From contig JAECUM010005006.1 of assembly GCA_016617855.1 (NCBI GenBank), positions 62,001 to 126,000 of the forward strand: a stretch of 64,000 nt of DNA, written 5' to 3'. This document shows, piece after piece, positions 46,976 through 59,418 of the stretch. Source of the DNA: Megalonaias nervosa. Lineage: Eukaryota; Mollusca; Bivalvia; Unionida; Unionidae. The notes beneath the pieces were generated by a model that worked only from the letters and a program-made list of their open reading frames with translations, did no database searches and was not told the origin of the DNA. Every line of letters starts with the position of its first letter. Position 1 is the first letter of the stretch. Position numbers and translations under genes: made by a program.

Positions 46976-47219
46976 GTAATAATATGCAGATAAACTTTGA
47001 AACTTGAAATATTTGCATTTGTCCAGGAATGTAGATTTGGGGATTTGAATGGCATTTTTTCTTGTACACCCACCAAACATAACATTTTAATTGAGAATAC
47101 CAAATATAGAAGACTGGGCAATTGAACCGACTACCACCCTCAAAAGGTTGCTTTTCTGCCACCCCACCCCTTTTCCAATTTTCCTAATGTCTTACCCAAT
47201 TAGAAAGAAAGATGGCTGG

Positions 47220-47460
47220 TTTTAAGCCCATTCATAGTTGTTCAAATGATGCCAATCTGTCATAAAATACGGCCACTGTTGCTAAAAAGAAAATTACAAA
47301 TGTACATGACAAAATTAGCCAAATTTGGCAGAAAGTATAATCAGGAAATGAAGCTATTTCAGATTTGTTCAGATGAATTTGATCCACCATTTGTATGTAT
47401 TGGTTTATCAGTACCTTGGCACAAAAGTTTCCTTAACGTGCCTGTTCTATAAAAGTAAAA
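47220..47460. repeat. AGCTCACC-element internal repeat, fragment
   Basis: GATGCCAATCTGTCATAAAAT, CCACTGTTGCTAAAAAG and CCAAATTTGGCAGAAAG form one to two units of a family also at 48100-48760 and 51240-51680. Confidence 0.6.
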
Positions 47461-48099
47461 ATAAAGAATTGCACAAAAACACAAGGAAGATCAATCTTTC
47501 CAAATGTAAACATGAAGGTCAGGAATATAAAATATAAAAGATAAAGATGTTAACATTCTTTAAAATGGTATATAAAATAAAAGAATTGAAATATGTACAT
47601 GCATGTGGTTAAAATTTGTTTTAAAGTATCCATTCCCTTAAGAAGTCCAGAGTTCTCTTGGGTGTTTGGTCATCATAAGCCACTTATCCTGATTTATTCA
47701 GAATCATCTCAAATTTTGGGTTTAAAACTTGGATTGTACTTATTAAAAATTTGCCAAAATTCCAATTTTTAAAAATGCCACATAAATACATTTTATTCAT
47801 TCTGGCTGTGCCTCCTTCAAAGAGAGCAAAATTGATGCAGAAATTCCATGAGGAATACACTGGTTGTACCATGAAAATGTATTTTTAAAAAAATTCCATT
47901 TTCATATTTTATGCTGATATTTAACATGTTAATTGAACTAAATATCAGGATAATTGATGAAAAATTATGCATTTTGGATTTTCACATTATGACTATAGCA
48001 TACATTGTTCATGTTAAGTAAATAGCATAAGACTGTGAAGATGTTAATTCCTTGGTAAAGTTTTTGTCAATGTATGGTGGCAAACTGATCCTGATATTT

Positions 48100-48760
48100 T
48101 TCTCCAAATCCTGATCTTCTTCCTTTGGCATCCTGATTTTCATTCCACTTAAGGTAGCAAGTATGATAAAGTTTCTTCATTGAGATCAAATTAAAATGCA
48201 TCTGTCTCGAAGGGTGGAATATGGCCACTGTTACTAAAAATAAAATAGAAAAACTATCCACATCTTTTGTCAAAAAGCCTCCAGAAAGAATTTGACCAAA
48301 ATTGATCTTGCAGATCTGTTACAGTTGTGGCTACAGTAACTAACAATAGAAAAAGCTTTAAATGGCATTTCTAACGCCACACAGAAATAATTTGACCCAA
48401 TTTGGCAGAAAGCAGCTGGCTTGAAGTTCTTTCTAAAGATGTCAGTTTGTCATCATACATGGCTGTCGTACTGTAAAAAGAAAACCTTGTAAATGATTTC
48501 TCAACAACCACTAGCAGAATTTGACCATATTTGATAAGGCATCCTGGCATGAAGGCCATTAAAATTTGTTCACTTAATGCTAATTTGCAATCCATTATAA
48601 CCACTATTACAAAAGAATTGAAAATCTTTTTAAAACAAACTTTTCATCAAAAACTGTTCAGAAGAATTTGACAGAAAGCGTTCTGGCATTAAAGGCTTAG
48701 GTTTCTACAGATCATGCCAATCTGCCATAAATAATAGCTTTTCTTTCTATTTCATTGAAT
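48100..48760. repeat. AGCTCACC-element internal repeat, about five units
   Basis: Recurring phrases about every 120-130 bp: CACTGTTACTAAAAATAA, AGAATTTGACCAAAATTG, GGCAGAAAGCAGCTGGC, CATCCTGGCATGAAGG, GCCAATCTGCCATAAAT. Non-coding. Confidence 0.65.
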
Positions 48761-50392
48761 TTTTTTCTGATTTAAAGCAGAATTTCACTTTTCTCCTGGT
48801 CTGAACCCAGTTTTCCTCGATATGGTCTGGGTTTATTATCATTCTGATCCATTTGTTGTCTGTCAGCGGAATTCGTCAACAAGTTAACCATATAAAGAGG
48901 ATCCTTCTGGTAGTAGTATTTCTGTACATTATTAACAGGCAATAATTGTAAAGAGTATTTTGATTGGTGAAAAGCTCTCGTCCAATGAATGTTTGTATAA
49001 CAGAAACTGAATGAAATTAGCATGCTTGCCAATCATTGCATCTCAAATTTATCAATAGAGACACGTCGGAATGTATGGATAAAGGTTTTTTAAAAACTGG
49101 AAATGAGAATGGCTTGAATGCAAAGTCAGTGAGAATGTAGTAGGTCAGTTTGCAAGAAAACGAATGCCAGAGGACTAGAATTTTGTGATTTTTGCCAGAA
49201 AGATTTTAACTGTTATTGCCAACTCCATTGTCTAATGCTTAATGCAAAGGAGTTGGGCCCTTATGATTTAGAAGTTGGAAGATTCCATACTGATTCCATT
49301 TCAGAATTTAACGATGGACAACATGTAGATTACTAGTGGGCAAGTGATATTACTGTTAGATACCCTTGTCTATCAAAGATGGCAGTGTCTTTACTGAGTT
49401 GATTTTATGGTCAATAAATAGAGATGTCTTTGAATGTCATGAATGATAGAAATTAAATGGTTACAAAAAGGAAATTTTTGCCAAGGGTGTGAAGAAAGAA
49501 AAAGCAAGACCAGCACATCAGTTATCAACAGGTTGTGTACACCAATAAATGGCTATCTGATGCCAACACCACATTGTTTCACTGAATTCGAGTTTCAGTA
49601 AACTCTGACATTGCATCTCAACACAAATGTTGAAATATCTAAAATGGGGTTAACAAAATGGAGGAGGAAACTAAGACTAACAGTCTTTGACTTTATCTTA
49701 TAAGTCTAACAAAACTAATAAAGATTTATACTGCGTCGTTTTGAAATATGATTTGTAAAATCCTCATTTGTTACAACTCTCTTGGGTAGCATTTAACTTT
49801 GGTTATTAACACGAATAACTCATGAGAGAACTTGGACTAATTTGATTATTCATATTTTCAAAATTTACGTATAACATATATGCTGACTGGTGTCAACTTA
49901 AACTTCCCTAGCCATCAGACTACAAAAATTACGAAAACTACTAGTGGGATACTAGTAAAATGATTTTTTTTTTAGCCTTAGGCTAGCAGACTACTGCTGA
50001 TTTCGAGCCCTGGAACTGGCAAGTTACAATTTGTGTGCTGGAACCTCATTCTTGCCTACTTAACAATGGATTTTCTTTTTTTTTTTTGTTGTCTTGCCAG
50101 ATGTAAGAAGTATCAATTCATAGCAGCAGCAAGACTGTGGACATTGTTAAGGTGCTCTTTAATGTTTTTTAAAAATCTAACATTTTATGACAGTTATTGT
50201 ATTAAACTGAATCCTTGGCATAATATGACTTCGTGTGTGAAGTTTGTTGCTTGATGTGTCGAGCATTCCTGTCTTGCCTGCAAAAGCATTGTTGTCATAG
50301 TAATAGGTGAGACATGGGGGTCTGCAGGTAACTGGTTTTACTGTAGTATTGATGCTTATAATGTGCTTCCTTTTTATGTCTTTTCTCACCAG
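48761..50392. other. DDX6 intron, nothing recognised
   Basis: No repeat family or exon seen up to the ctcaccag acceptor at 50392. Confidence 0.5.
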
Positions 50393-50573
50393 CTACAAAT
50401 AAACCAATCCATTATATTCTGCAACTCAACCCAGAGAGTAGAGCTGCTGGCAAAGAAAATCACAGAACTGGGGTATTCATGTTTCTACATACATGCTAAG
50501 ATGAACCAGCAGCACAGAAACAGAGTTTTCCATGACTTCAGACAAGGACTATGTAGAAATCTAGTGTGTTCAG
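50393..50573 (+). CDS. DDX6: DDX6 exon with motif IV (IIFCNS)
   Basis: A 181-nt exon after ctcaccag and before gtacaa. It reads [19 protein letters not shown], then [20 protein letters not shown] and [12 protein letters not shown], with the last base G starting an Asp codon. IIFCNS is motif IV; the HRNRVFHDF helix corresponds to the QxxR region; NLVCSD leads into motif V. RecA domain 2 is continuous with the neighbouring exons. If the exon were read through, the intron would give a short unrelated tail, so the donor is required. Confidence 0.96.
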
Positions 50574-50689
50574 GTACAACCTTGTTTCCCAATTGCACTA
50601 TATTTACATTTATGAAATAGTAGTTGCGAAAAAAGACTTAAGATTCAATCCCTGCCACTAGAAACTGGTATACAGTAAAATAACTTGTC

Positions 50690-51700
50690 TGTCCAACACA
50701 CAATCTCAGTATATCCTGCCCTGCAGTTTCTGGTGGATTTCCATGAAACTTGGTTATTAAAGTACTATGGTCATCTTCCAATCCTGTACCTCTCCCTAGT
50801 TTTGGAGTTGTTGCACTTTGTCATATATCTTGATTCAGTGCCTGAGGCAGTATTGTTTGCACTAGTGCTGCAGTTTTTGATGGATAGCTATGAAGCTTGT
50901 CATGGTCACCCGAAGATACAAATGTCGATGTGCAAGGTAGCTCCTGCAAATTTTTATGTTATTGGCGTTTTTGAGTGGTATCGTGATGCAGTATGTTTTA
51001 GTTTTATTAGTGCAACTGGTCCTGTAGTTTTTAGCTCACCAGATCAAGTGAGCTTAAGCGTTGTCCATCATGCATCATTCATCCAGTGTCAGTTGACAGT
51101 TTACATTTTCAACTCAACAAAATCTGCCAACTCAGTTTCAACCCAACTTGGCACAGAGCAGCCTGGAATAATGGCTTTTCATGTTCATACAAAGGATGCC
51201 AATTATCCATCAGATACAGCTAACATTGCTGCAAGTTGAAAAACCTTAAAATGACCTCTTCCAGAACCATTGAAAAGAGCAATCAAAACATGCTGATCTA
51301 CCATCCAATATGGCTGGCATTTCCAAAAAAGGGAAAGGTTTTAAAAGGTGTTATCCAAAACTGCTCAATAGAATTGGACCAGACTTCACAGGAAGCATCC
51401 TGGAACAAAGACCTTTCAAGGTGCTATTATATATGGCTATTGTTACTAAAAGACAGAAAAATATTTCAACTACAGCTTCATGAAAACTACTTGATAAAAG
51501 CTTACCAAATCTGACGGGAAGCACCCTGGCATAAAGAGATTTCAGTTGTTTTATTTTTTTTACAAATGATGCTGATCTGACTAAAGATCTAGCCTCCTTT
51601 GCCAGCTATATTGAAAAACATTTTGGATGACAGCTTCCAAACAACTGTTAAGCAGAATTTGACCAAGCATGAAATAAATTAACTCCAGATAACCTTTCAA
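50690..51700. repeat. AGCTCACC-type dispersed repeat
   Basis: Contains AGCTCACCAGATCAAGTGAG near 51032, a short inverted repeat characteristic of a repeat class common in molluscs, then CAACTTGGCACAGAGCAGCC, and two units with AGGAAGCATCCTGGAACAAA and GGGAAGCACCCTGGCATAAA. The 184-codon frame at 50685-51239 is inside this repeat and is not treated as a gene. Confidence 0.65.
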
Positions 51701-52254
51701 CAGAGCAACGCTGTCTAATTGCTTTCGTCAACATTAGTATGTTTCTTTTTCATTAAGGAACATGTTCCAGCTGTAACTGACTTTGGCATTTCCTCAGCAA
51801 CCATCACATTTCAGCCAACTAAATTGTAGTTAATGGCACTTGAAAATGTGTTCTTATGCATGTATCAGAATTGGATACCATCTGAAAAAAGTATAGTCTG
51901 ACTACAGCAATTAGACTTTAAAGTCAGTATGTGCTGACAAGTGCACAAGAAATTGCTGACAATTTGTCTCTAATTTCCCTGTGAGTCTACCAGGGAACAC
52001 GTTACACAATACCATTTATTTTGGACGTAGGACGTCGGGGTGGATGTCTTGCATTGTATGACTACCAGGAATTCATGCCGCTTAAACAGATTAACTCCTT
52101 ATAAGCCCAAGTAAGTATATATACTTCTTGATGTGTCTAGGAACAGCTTCTGAGTTGTGAATCTGAGACTAGTGTCCAGGGACAGTTAGAGATTCATGGG
52201 ATAATGCTGTTGTGTAAATGACTAGACACATAGTCAGCCCACTACAGTACTAAG
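51701..52254. other. DDX6 intron, possibly 5' part of the L2-like element
   Basis: Nothing is clearly recognisable; the retrotransposon homology starts near 52255, but its true 5' end could lie here. Confidence 0.4.
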
Positions 52255-54226
52255 ATCACGGAAAGTTTCAGCTGCAAAGAGCTCTTCGAGATTACTAACA
52301 AACTTATGTCAAGGAACAAATGTACACCACAACTACCTTCTCTCCAGCTGACTTTCCGGACCTGTTTGCAGATTTCTTCCATGACAAGTACAAACCATTA
52401 GAGATAAGCTTGACAACACAATTTCAATTGACTCGTCATCACCATACAGTTGCGATACAGAAGTTCAGTGGCAACCATTAGCAGCATTTGAACCTGTCTC
52501 TATGGACTTAGTACGTACAGTCGTGATGAAGAGTGCACCAAAGTCATGTGAACTTGATCCGATTCCGATATCACTGCTGCTTGAGTGCTTAGATCCAATA
52601 TTGCCTTCACTAACTGATGTTATTAACACCTCTCTCTCATCCAGGGAATTCCCATCATTTTTCAAAACTGCCATTGTAAAGCCTCTGCTGAAGAAACCAA
52701 AACTCTACCATAATGATTTAAAGAACTACCGCCCAGTTTCTAATCTCCCATTCATGTCGAAAATCTTAAAGTTCCATCCCAACTTGTATCTCATCTGAAT
52801 TCAAACAGTGCTTTTTAGCAATGTACAGTCTGCATATAGCCCTTGCCACAGTACTGAAACTATTCTTCTGAAAGTAGTTAATGACCTTCTCTCTGCTTTG
52901 GATTGCGGAAAGATTACAGTCCTCACCCTCCTTGACTTGTCTGCAGCATTTGACACACTATACCATGGTATATTACTTCACTGTCTCCAGCATCTTTTTG
53001 GCATTCACGATACAGTCTTACTGTGGTTCAAGTCCTACTTGGTCAACAAGACAAAAATTTTGTCCGCAAATGGAATACACCAGCCCAGTTGATGTATGTT
53101 GTGGTGTTCCACAGGGGTCTGTTCTTGGACCTGTTCTCTTCATTCTGTACACTCAGCCGCTCTCAGGTGTCGTAGATCATCATCCAGTGTCTCACCAGGT
53201 GTACGCTGATGACACCCAAATATACAAATCTAGCTACCCAACTGAAATTGATGCACCATCCAAGGTGTAGAGAGGTGCATTTCCCGATGTGAAATCATGA
53301 ATGACATGTAACAAGTTGCAGATGAATGATGATAAAACTGAAACCATTCTGAATACAACGCAAAGACTTTCTCATTCACATCCTTTACCTCAAACAATAA
53401 ATGTCAGCAACACCAACATCAAATTCACATGTTCAGTATGAAACCTAGGTGTTACTCATGACAGTACTCTCATTGCACCAACATGTCATGAACATATGCA
53501 AGGCTGCATATCTTGAGCTGAGACATATCAGCTCCATTCGCAAGTATCTTTCAGTTAATGCCACTAAAATACTTGTGTGTTCCTTAGTACTTTCAAGACT
53601 GGACTATTGTAACTCAATTCTGTCTGGTTCGTCTCAATATCTACTCCAAAAACTTCAAAAAGTTCAAAACACAGCTGCTCGGATCATCCATAGAGTACCA
53701 CGATCAGAGCGCATACACACACCTCCTGCTCTGTACCCTACACTGGCTATCCATTCAATCCAGAATCAAACACAAAATTCGTTCTCTGTGCTACGTTTCA
53801 CTGACAGGCTTCAGTCCAACATACCTATCCAAACTCACCCATGTGTACACACCAGCAAGATACTTACGATCCTCTTCAGACAATGGTATTCTCATTATTC
53901 CCACTATGAAAATGAACTCATGTGGACAACGTTCTTTTGCAGACCAGGGCCCAGCAATGTGGAACGAATTGCCCACTGAACTTAGACAAAGACAGTGATC
54001 ACATTCAAGAGCGCTCTTTCGAATGCAAGAACAGACTTAAAGACCTAATAACGTTTCCTTACCTTAAATATTTTCAGCATGTGTTCTGTTTTCTAATTTC
54101 ATGGTGTGGGGGTTTTTTTTTGGTTTTTTTTGTAATCACATCATTATATATGTTTTGTCTAATGGTGTAAAGTGCTTAGAGCTTCTAAAGATTAGGCACT
54201 ATACAAAGTCCTCATTATTATTATAG
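52255..54226 (+). pseudogene. L2/CR1-clade non-LTR retrotransposon, degraded reverse transcriptase
   Basis: Successive frames give, in order, ELFEITNKLMSRN, the thumb-proximal DPIPISLLLECLD and KNYRPVSNLPFMSKIL, the palm with [30 protein letters not shown], the catalytic box [23 protein letters not shown] with VQNTAARII, and the C-terminal GPAMWNELP. These are signatures of L2/CR1-clade reverse transcriptase. A stop at 52796 with a deletion after SKIL, frameshifts near 53060-53090 and 53270-53440, and others at the 3' end show it is dead. It ends with TGTAAAGTGCTTAGAGC and an (ATT)n tail near 54212-54224. The endonuclease domain is missing, so it is 5'-truncated. The same 3' end occurs inverted at 1740-2000. 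Confidence 0.9.
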
Positions 54227-55189
<963 letters not shown>

Positions 55190-55510
55190 CTTTACATGCA
55201 CACTCTTCCCATGTTTGACTTGATTTTGAATAAAAATTGTGAATTGTGCAGCTTATTCAATGGCTGCCACAGTGGTTCTCTTTGAAATATTGTTATTGCT
55301 ACTCCTCCCAAATGGGTGGCAGTATCAACATTTGATTTTCACTAAAAGACTTCTTATGATGCCATTTTTGTCCTCGATGAAAATGGTTTTAATCTTATAT
55401 CCAATATGGCTGTTATGAAAGCCATATAAAAAAAATCTAATCACTGCTACTTCTCCTGAATGGAGAAACATATTGACATGGGATTTTCATCAAAAGACAA
55501 TCTTTGTACA
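55190..55510. repeat. 'CCAATATGG' family repeat, ~2 units
   Basis: ATGGCTGCCACAGTGG, CACTAAAAGACTTCTTATG, TCCAATATGGCTG and CTCCTGAATGGAG recur as in 7310-7990. Confidence 0.65.
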
Positions 55511-55599
55511 GGGACATTTGTTCTACATTCCTGGTGAAGTTTTTTTGCATTTAATGCAAGTTTTTGGCACAGTGTATACCTAATGATACACCTTGTATA

Positions 55600-56010
55600 C
55601 AGGGTTCATATGGTCTTTGAAGGTCTTTACAGTTTGGAAAAAATGAGGTAGCATTTTCAAGGCCTTGAAAGTTTGGGAAAATCAAGCAGATTACCATGAG
55701 GTCTATAAAAGTCTTCGAAAATTTATATAAATCCAAACATTTTAATTTCTATCCATAATCACAAATAAAATTGTCCAAGGTTGTTAGATTTGATGTAGTG
55801 GAGTTTTCCTGGTTTCTTTCTTTTGATGACCCGTTCAGTTTCATTTCATCATTAAATAATATTGTAGTATTTTGCATTCGTTGTTTTCTCATATAACATA
55901 ACTTGTATACAAAATGTTTATGAAAATAGGTCTTGGAAATCTATGTTTGTGGTCTTTGAAAGTTTGGGAAAAGTCTTTGAATTTATCATTAGTATTATGT
56001 ATGAACCCTG
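55600..56010. mobile_element. 411-bp MITE of the CAGGGTTC family
   Basis: Starts CAGGGTTCATATGGTCTTTG and ends TATGAACCCTG; the 11-bp termini are perfect inverted repeats. Internal phrases GGCCTTGAAAGTTTGGGAAAA and TGGTCTTTGAAAGTTTGGG repeat. The 8 bp on either side (CTTGTATA and GAATAGTG) do not match, so no target duplication survives. No coding content. Confidence 0.75.
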
Positions 56011-56810
56011 GAATAGTGAAACTTGGTGATGGGATGCATCTTGAGGAGTAGTACACCCTCATCCCCAAAGTGGATCACTGACATATTTTACTTTTTACTG
56101 ACTTGGGTTAAATTTTTTTGTGTCTTTAAGTTTATTACTCAAGCTTTATGTTAGAATCATTAAGCTTGATGTTTGTATGCATCTCTATTAGAACCACACC
56201 CTTACAGGAAAAGGTCATTTTGACCGAAGATTGTGAACTGTATCTAAAAGCGTGCCAAAATCATCAAACTTGATTTTATGCATCTCCATCATTACCATAC
56301 TCTTACAAAAAAAAAAACAAGGTCATTGTGACCTACATTGAAAGTTATGTTTGTCATAACACATCTGGAATCCAAGGAGATTTTCAATGCATATGCACCA
56401 ACTCGGTGTACTGTTCCATGCTGTAGCAAGTCAACATCTGGACACTGAGAATGAAATATTTCCAGTTTGGAAAGACCTTATAATGACATTAATTTCTGAA
56501 GTTGTACAACCATGGATGACTGGCAGATTAAAAACTGCACAAGTCCTCTTTAAACCACAGTTCTATACTGCTAGCTGAAGAGGTAAAGTGGAGGGCTAGA
56601 TTTATTGAATTTTATTGCTTGGTCTCAAGAAAAAAGTAGTTAATTGTGCCTTTATTGATATTGCAAAAGGTTTACCTTGCCAAATTTTGAAATGAAATGG
56701 CGCAGGAAATAACATAGTGCTGGAATATTGTATTAATGGTAGATTTAATTCTAGCAAACAATTCTTTGTTTTGTTTACAAGCAAACGACTCATCTTTGTT
56801 TTGTTTACAG
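56011..56810. other. last DDX6 intron, 3' part
   Basis: No repeat family assigned. The acceptor tract TCTTTGTTTTGTTTACA occurs twice, at 56763-56779 and 56793-56809; the second precedes the last exon. Confidence 0.6.
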
Positions 56811-56994
56811 ATTTGCGCTACACAAAATTGAGCAAGAACTTGGTACAGAAATAAAACCAATTCCAAAGAACATCGACAAAGCATTGTATGTTGCGGAGTT
56901 CCACATGCAGTGCGAATCTGCTGAAGAGGAGGAGGAGGGAATTTCAGACTCTGCCAGACTAGTTGGTAGCAGCATAGGAGCCTCGAAGAATTAG
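56811..56994 (+). CDS. DDX6: DDX6 terminal coding exon and stop
   Basis: The last coding exon, 184 nt including TAG, follows a tttacag acceptor. It reads [20 protein letters not shown], then [14 protein letters not shown], both diagnostic of the DDX6 family. The C-terminal tail runs through a run of six Glu (EEEEEE, interrupted only by the preceding Ala) to GSSIGASKN and is longer than the human end, consistent with a lineage-specific acidic tail. A 17-base copy of the acceptor tract lies 30 bp upstream and ends in AAG; using it would add 29 nt, shift the frame and end after about 25 residues, so the 56811 start is chosen on homology. Confidence 0.96.
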
Positions 56995-57093
56995 ATGAGG
57001 GCAGCTGTTTCAGTATTCATCACATTCAGCCAATCTTTTCATCGTCCATTTTCTTTGTGTACAGTCCCATCATGATGATTGATTCAGGAGTTG

Positions 57094-57124
<31 letters not shown>
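57094..57124 (+). repeat. (TCA)n microsatellite in putative 3' UTR
   Basis: Ten uninterrupted TCA units lie 100 bp after the stop codon, likely transcribed in the 3' UTR. A length-variable simple repeat. Confidence 0.9.
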
Positions 57125-59385
57125 TGCTGAATGGAATTGTCAAGCTAGTCAACTGATCTCAGACATTGTAAAGGGATTATTTTTCAGACACACACCCACC
57201 CACACAAACACAATTTCATATCCCTCTATTTGAAGGTATTCTTTCAGTTGAGATGCACCAAGAAATGGAAGTTTAACCCTTCGTAACCATTTTTACACAT
57301 TTTGTATTTAAGAAGCATATTCTTGTTATGTATTAGCTTCCATTCTTGGCAAAGTATTTTGTTGCCCAGGCTGAAATTCTTGGACCAGTGTTTTGTACAG
57401 TTAACATGAAATGCTTAACACGTGTAAGGATGTGGGAACAATTTCAAACAGTATACACAGTTTGAGAGGAGGGGTTTTTTTTTACAAGAGTTTTCAAACA
57501 GAATAGCCATTTGAGTGGTAGGTCTGGGGGTTTTTTGTTGTTTTTTTTTACAAACTCCATCAAAAATGAGAAATTTAACATCGTGGTGCTTGCGAAGAAA
57601 AAAGTTACTTGAGAAAAACTTTTAAATGTGCCTTCAATTTCTCTCCAAGATTTATTTCTTAATTCACTCTAATAATAATCCTATGAATGCTGTTGTCGAG
57701 TATGATAGAGTACCACTAATGCCACATAAAACCTGCTATTTTGTAAATACATTTTCCTTTCATATATACTATGAGATTTCATTAAACTCAAAGTTCTGAA
57801 GCAAAACATGGACAGAATCGATTATTCACATTAGTTATGGCATACTTCCATTCCATTGGGGTTGTTGGTTATCTCAAACACTTGTAAGAGCAGGGCTCTT
57901 AACTTCCAATGAGAATTATAGTGCATTTCCACAAGTTATCACAATTAGCCATGCCTATGCTTTCTTGTTCTGAATCCTGTGGACTTTCATTTGTGGCAGT
58001 GATACTTTGGAACAGTCAGATGTGATTAGCCAGCAAATTCAACCTCATGTTCATGGACATTTATCCAGAGAACAAAATCTGTTAAATTTTATCTAGTTGC
58101 TTGCTTCAGTTTTTAGAAGTATTATATCTTTTAAGAAATATAGTTTTCCATTTCACTGAAGTTTCACATCAGCAACAATCACAACAAATAGCAACAATTG
58201 TGGTCTATATACTAGGTTAATTACGAGATTTGGATTTTTGTTTTTTGTTTTTTATAGCAGTTAACATCACAGAAATTCAAGATGGACAATAAAATGTCTC
58301 ACCATTGTTTTATTTATCTTGGTGATTCAGGATTTTAATCATGCAAATTGTACTGCAAATTATGTGGAAACAAGTTTAAAATCCATAACTATTGGACCAC
58401 TTTTAGTCATGGTGTATCGAAAATTTGGCAAATATTAAATGCCCTAAGCAATGATAAATTTAGTGCTGATGAAAACAAGTTGTTTTATTCAATTCCACAT
58501 TGTCGTTAGTACTCTTCTCATAGTCTGATTGGGTTTTCTTTCCAAAGATGAAATGTTTAGTTAAGAATATTTACAAAGATGTCCACCATTCTGATTTTGG
58601 CAGAATCATTCCTATTTTCAGCTTCATTGTGCCATTACAATCATGTCTGTCAGTTCCTGGATTCCAGGTCAGATAATATTTTAGATAGCTGAGCTGTAAT
58701 GTTAAAACCAGTACGTACTTGTAATGTCTGATTGCAGTTTATTTGTGACGGCATGCGTAAGTGCTTGTATCGCAAAAGCAATTTAATATTGACCATTCAA
58801 AAATAACGTCAGCTTAGTGTATTGATTGATCTGAAAAAAGTTTCAGAAAGACCTTGAAACAAAAGGACAAAAAAGTGCAAAAAGTTCAAAACAGGTTGTG
58901 CAAGGTATTGATGCTGAAAGAAGACTTGAAGAAGTATGTTTCAACTAAAATTCACTTTGATTCAGTAAGGTTTAATGCGTAAAAGAAAATAAAGACAAAA
59001 ATTTGAGGTAAATTTAATGCTTATATCTTCTTTCCCATTGGTTCGGTCGGTTTCACTGTATGAAATAGCTAATAGAACAGTGGATTAGTGAACTGGATGG
59101 ATCTTGATCTGGCGTCAGAACCACCTAGTTTTGTTTTTTTGTTTTTTTTTTTCATTTCTACTTTGAAAAATATCAAAGGTGCTTAATAAGGTGCAAGTCT
59201 TGTTCATTTGAGTATTGACGTCCATAATATTTATTTCAAACTCCTGGAAAATCCATTTTTCTAGCTAAATCTAAGAGTAAATTTTATTACAAGTGCAGAA
59301 CCTTTTGTCAGTTTTTGAAAGTTGATGTCAGATAGATGCAAAAGCCAGATGTCTGTATTATTAACAGTTTTGGCATTATTATAGT

Positions 59386-59418
59386 ATGTGTGTGTGTGAG
59401 AGAAAGAGAGAGAGCGAG
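59386..59418. repeat. (TG)n/(GA)n compound microsatellite
   Basis: A short TG run passes directly into an imperfect GA run, downstream of DDX6. Confidence 0.8.

Noticed and set aside
50685..51239. A 184-codon open frame on the + strand, the second longest apparent one
   Set aside because: It starts in the intron after DDX6 motif IV, overlaps AGCTCACC-type repeat sequence, resembles no family and has no splice or promoter context; best read as chance openness in a repeat.
52255..54226. A host gene encoding a reverse transcriptase, or a retrovirus
   Set aside because: Several frameshifts and stops, an (ATT)n 3' tail, no LTRs, no gag or integrase, and motifs of the L2/CR1 clade show a dead non-LTR retrotransposon.
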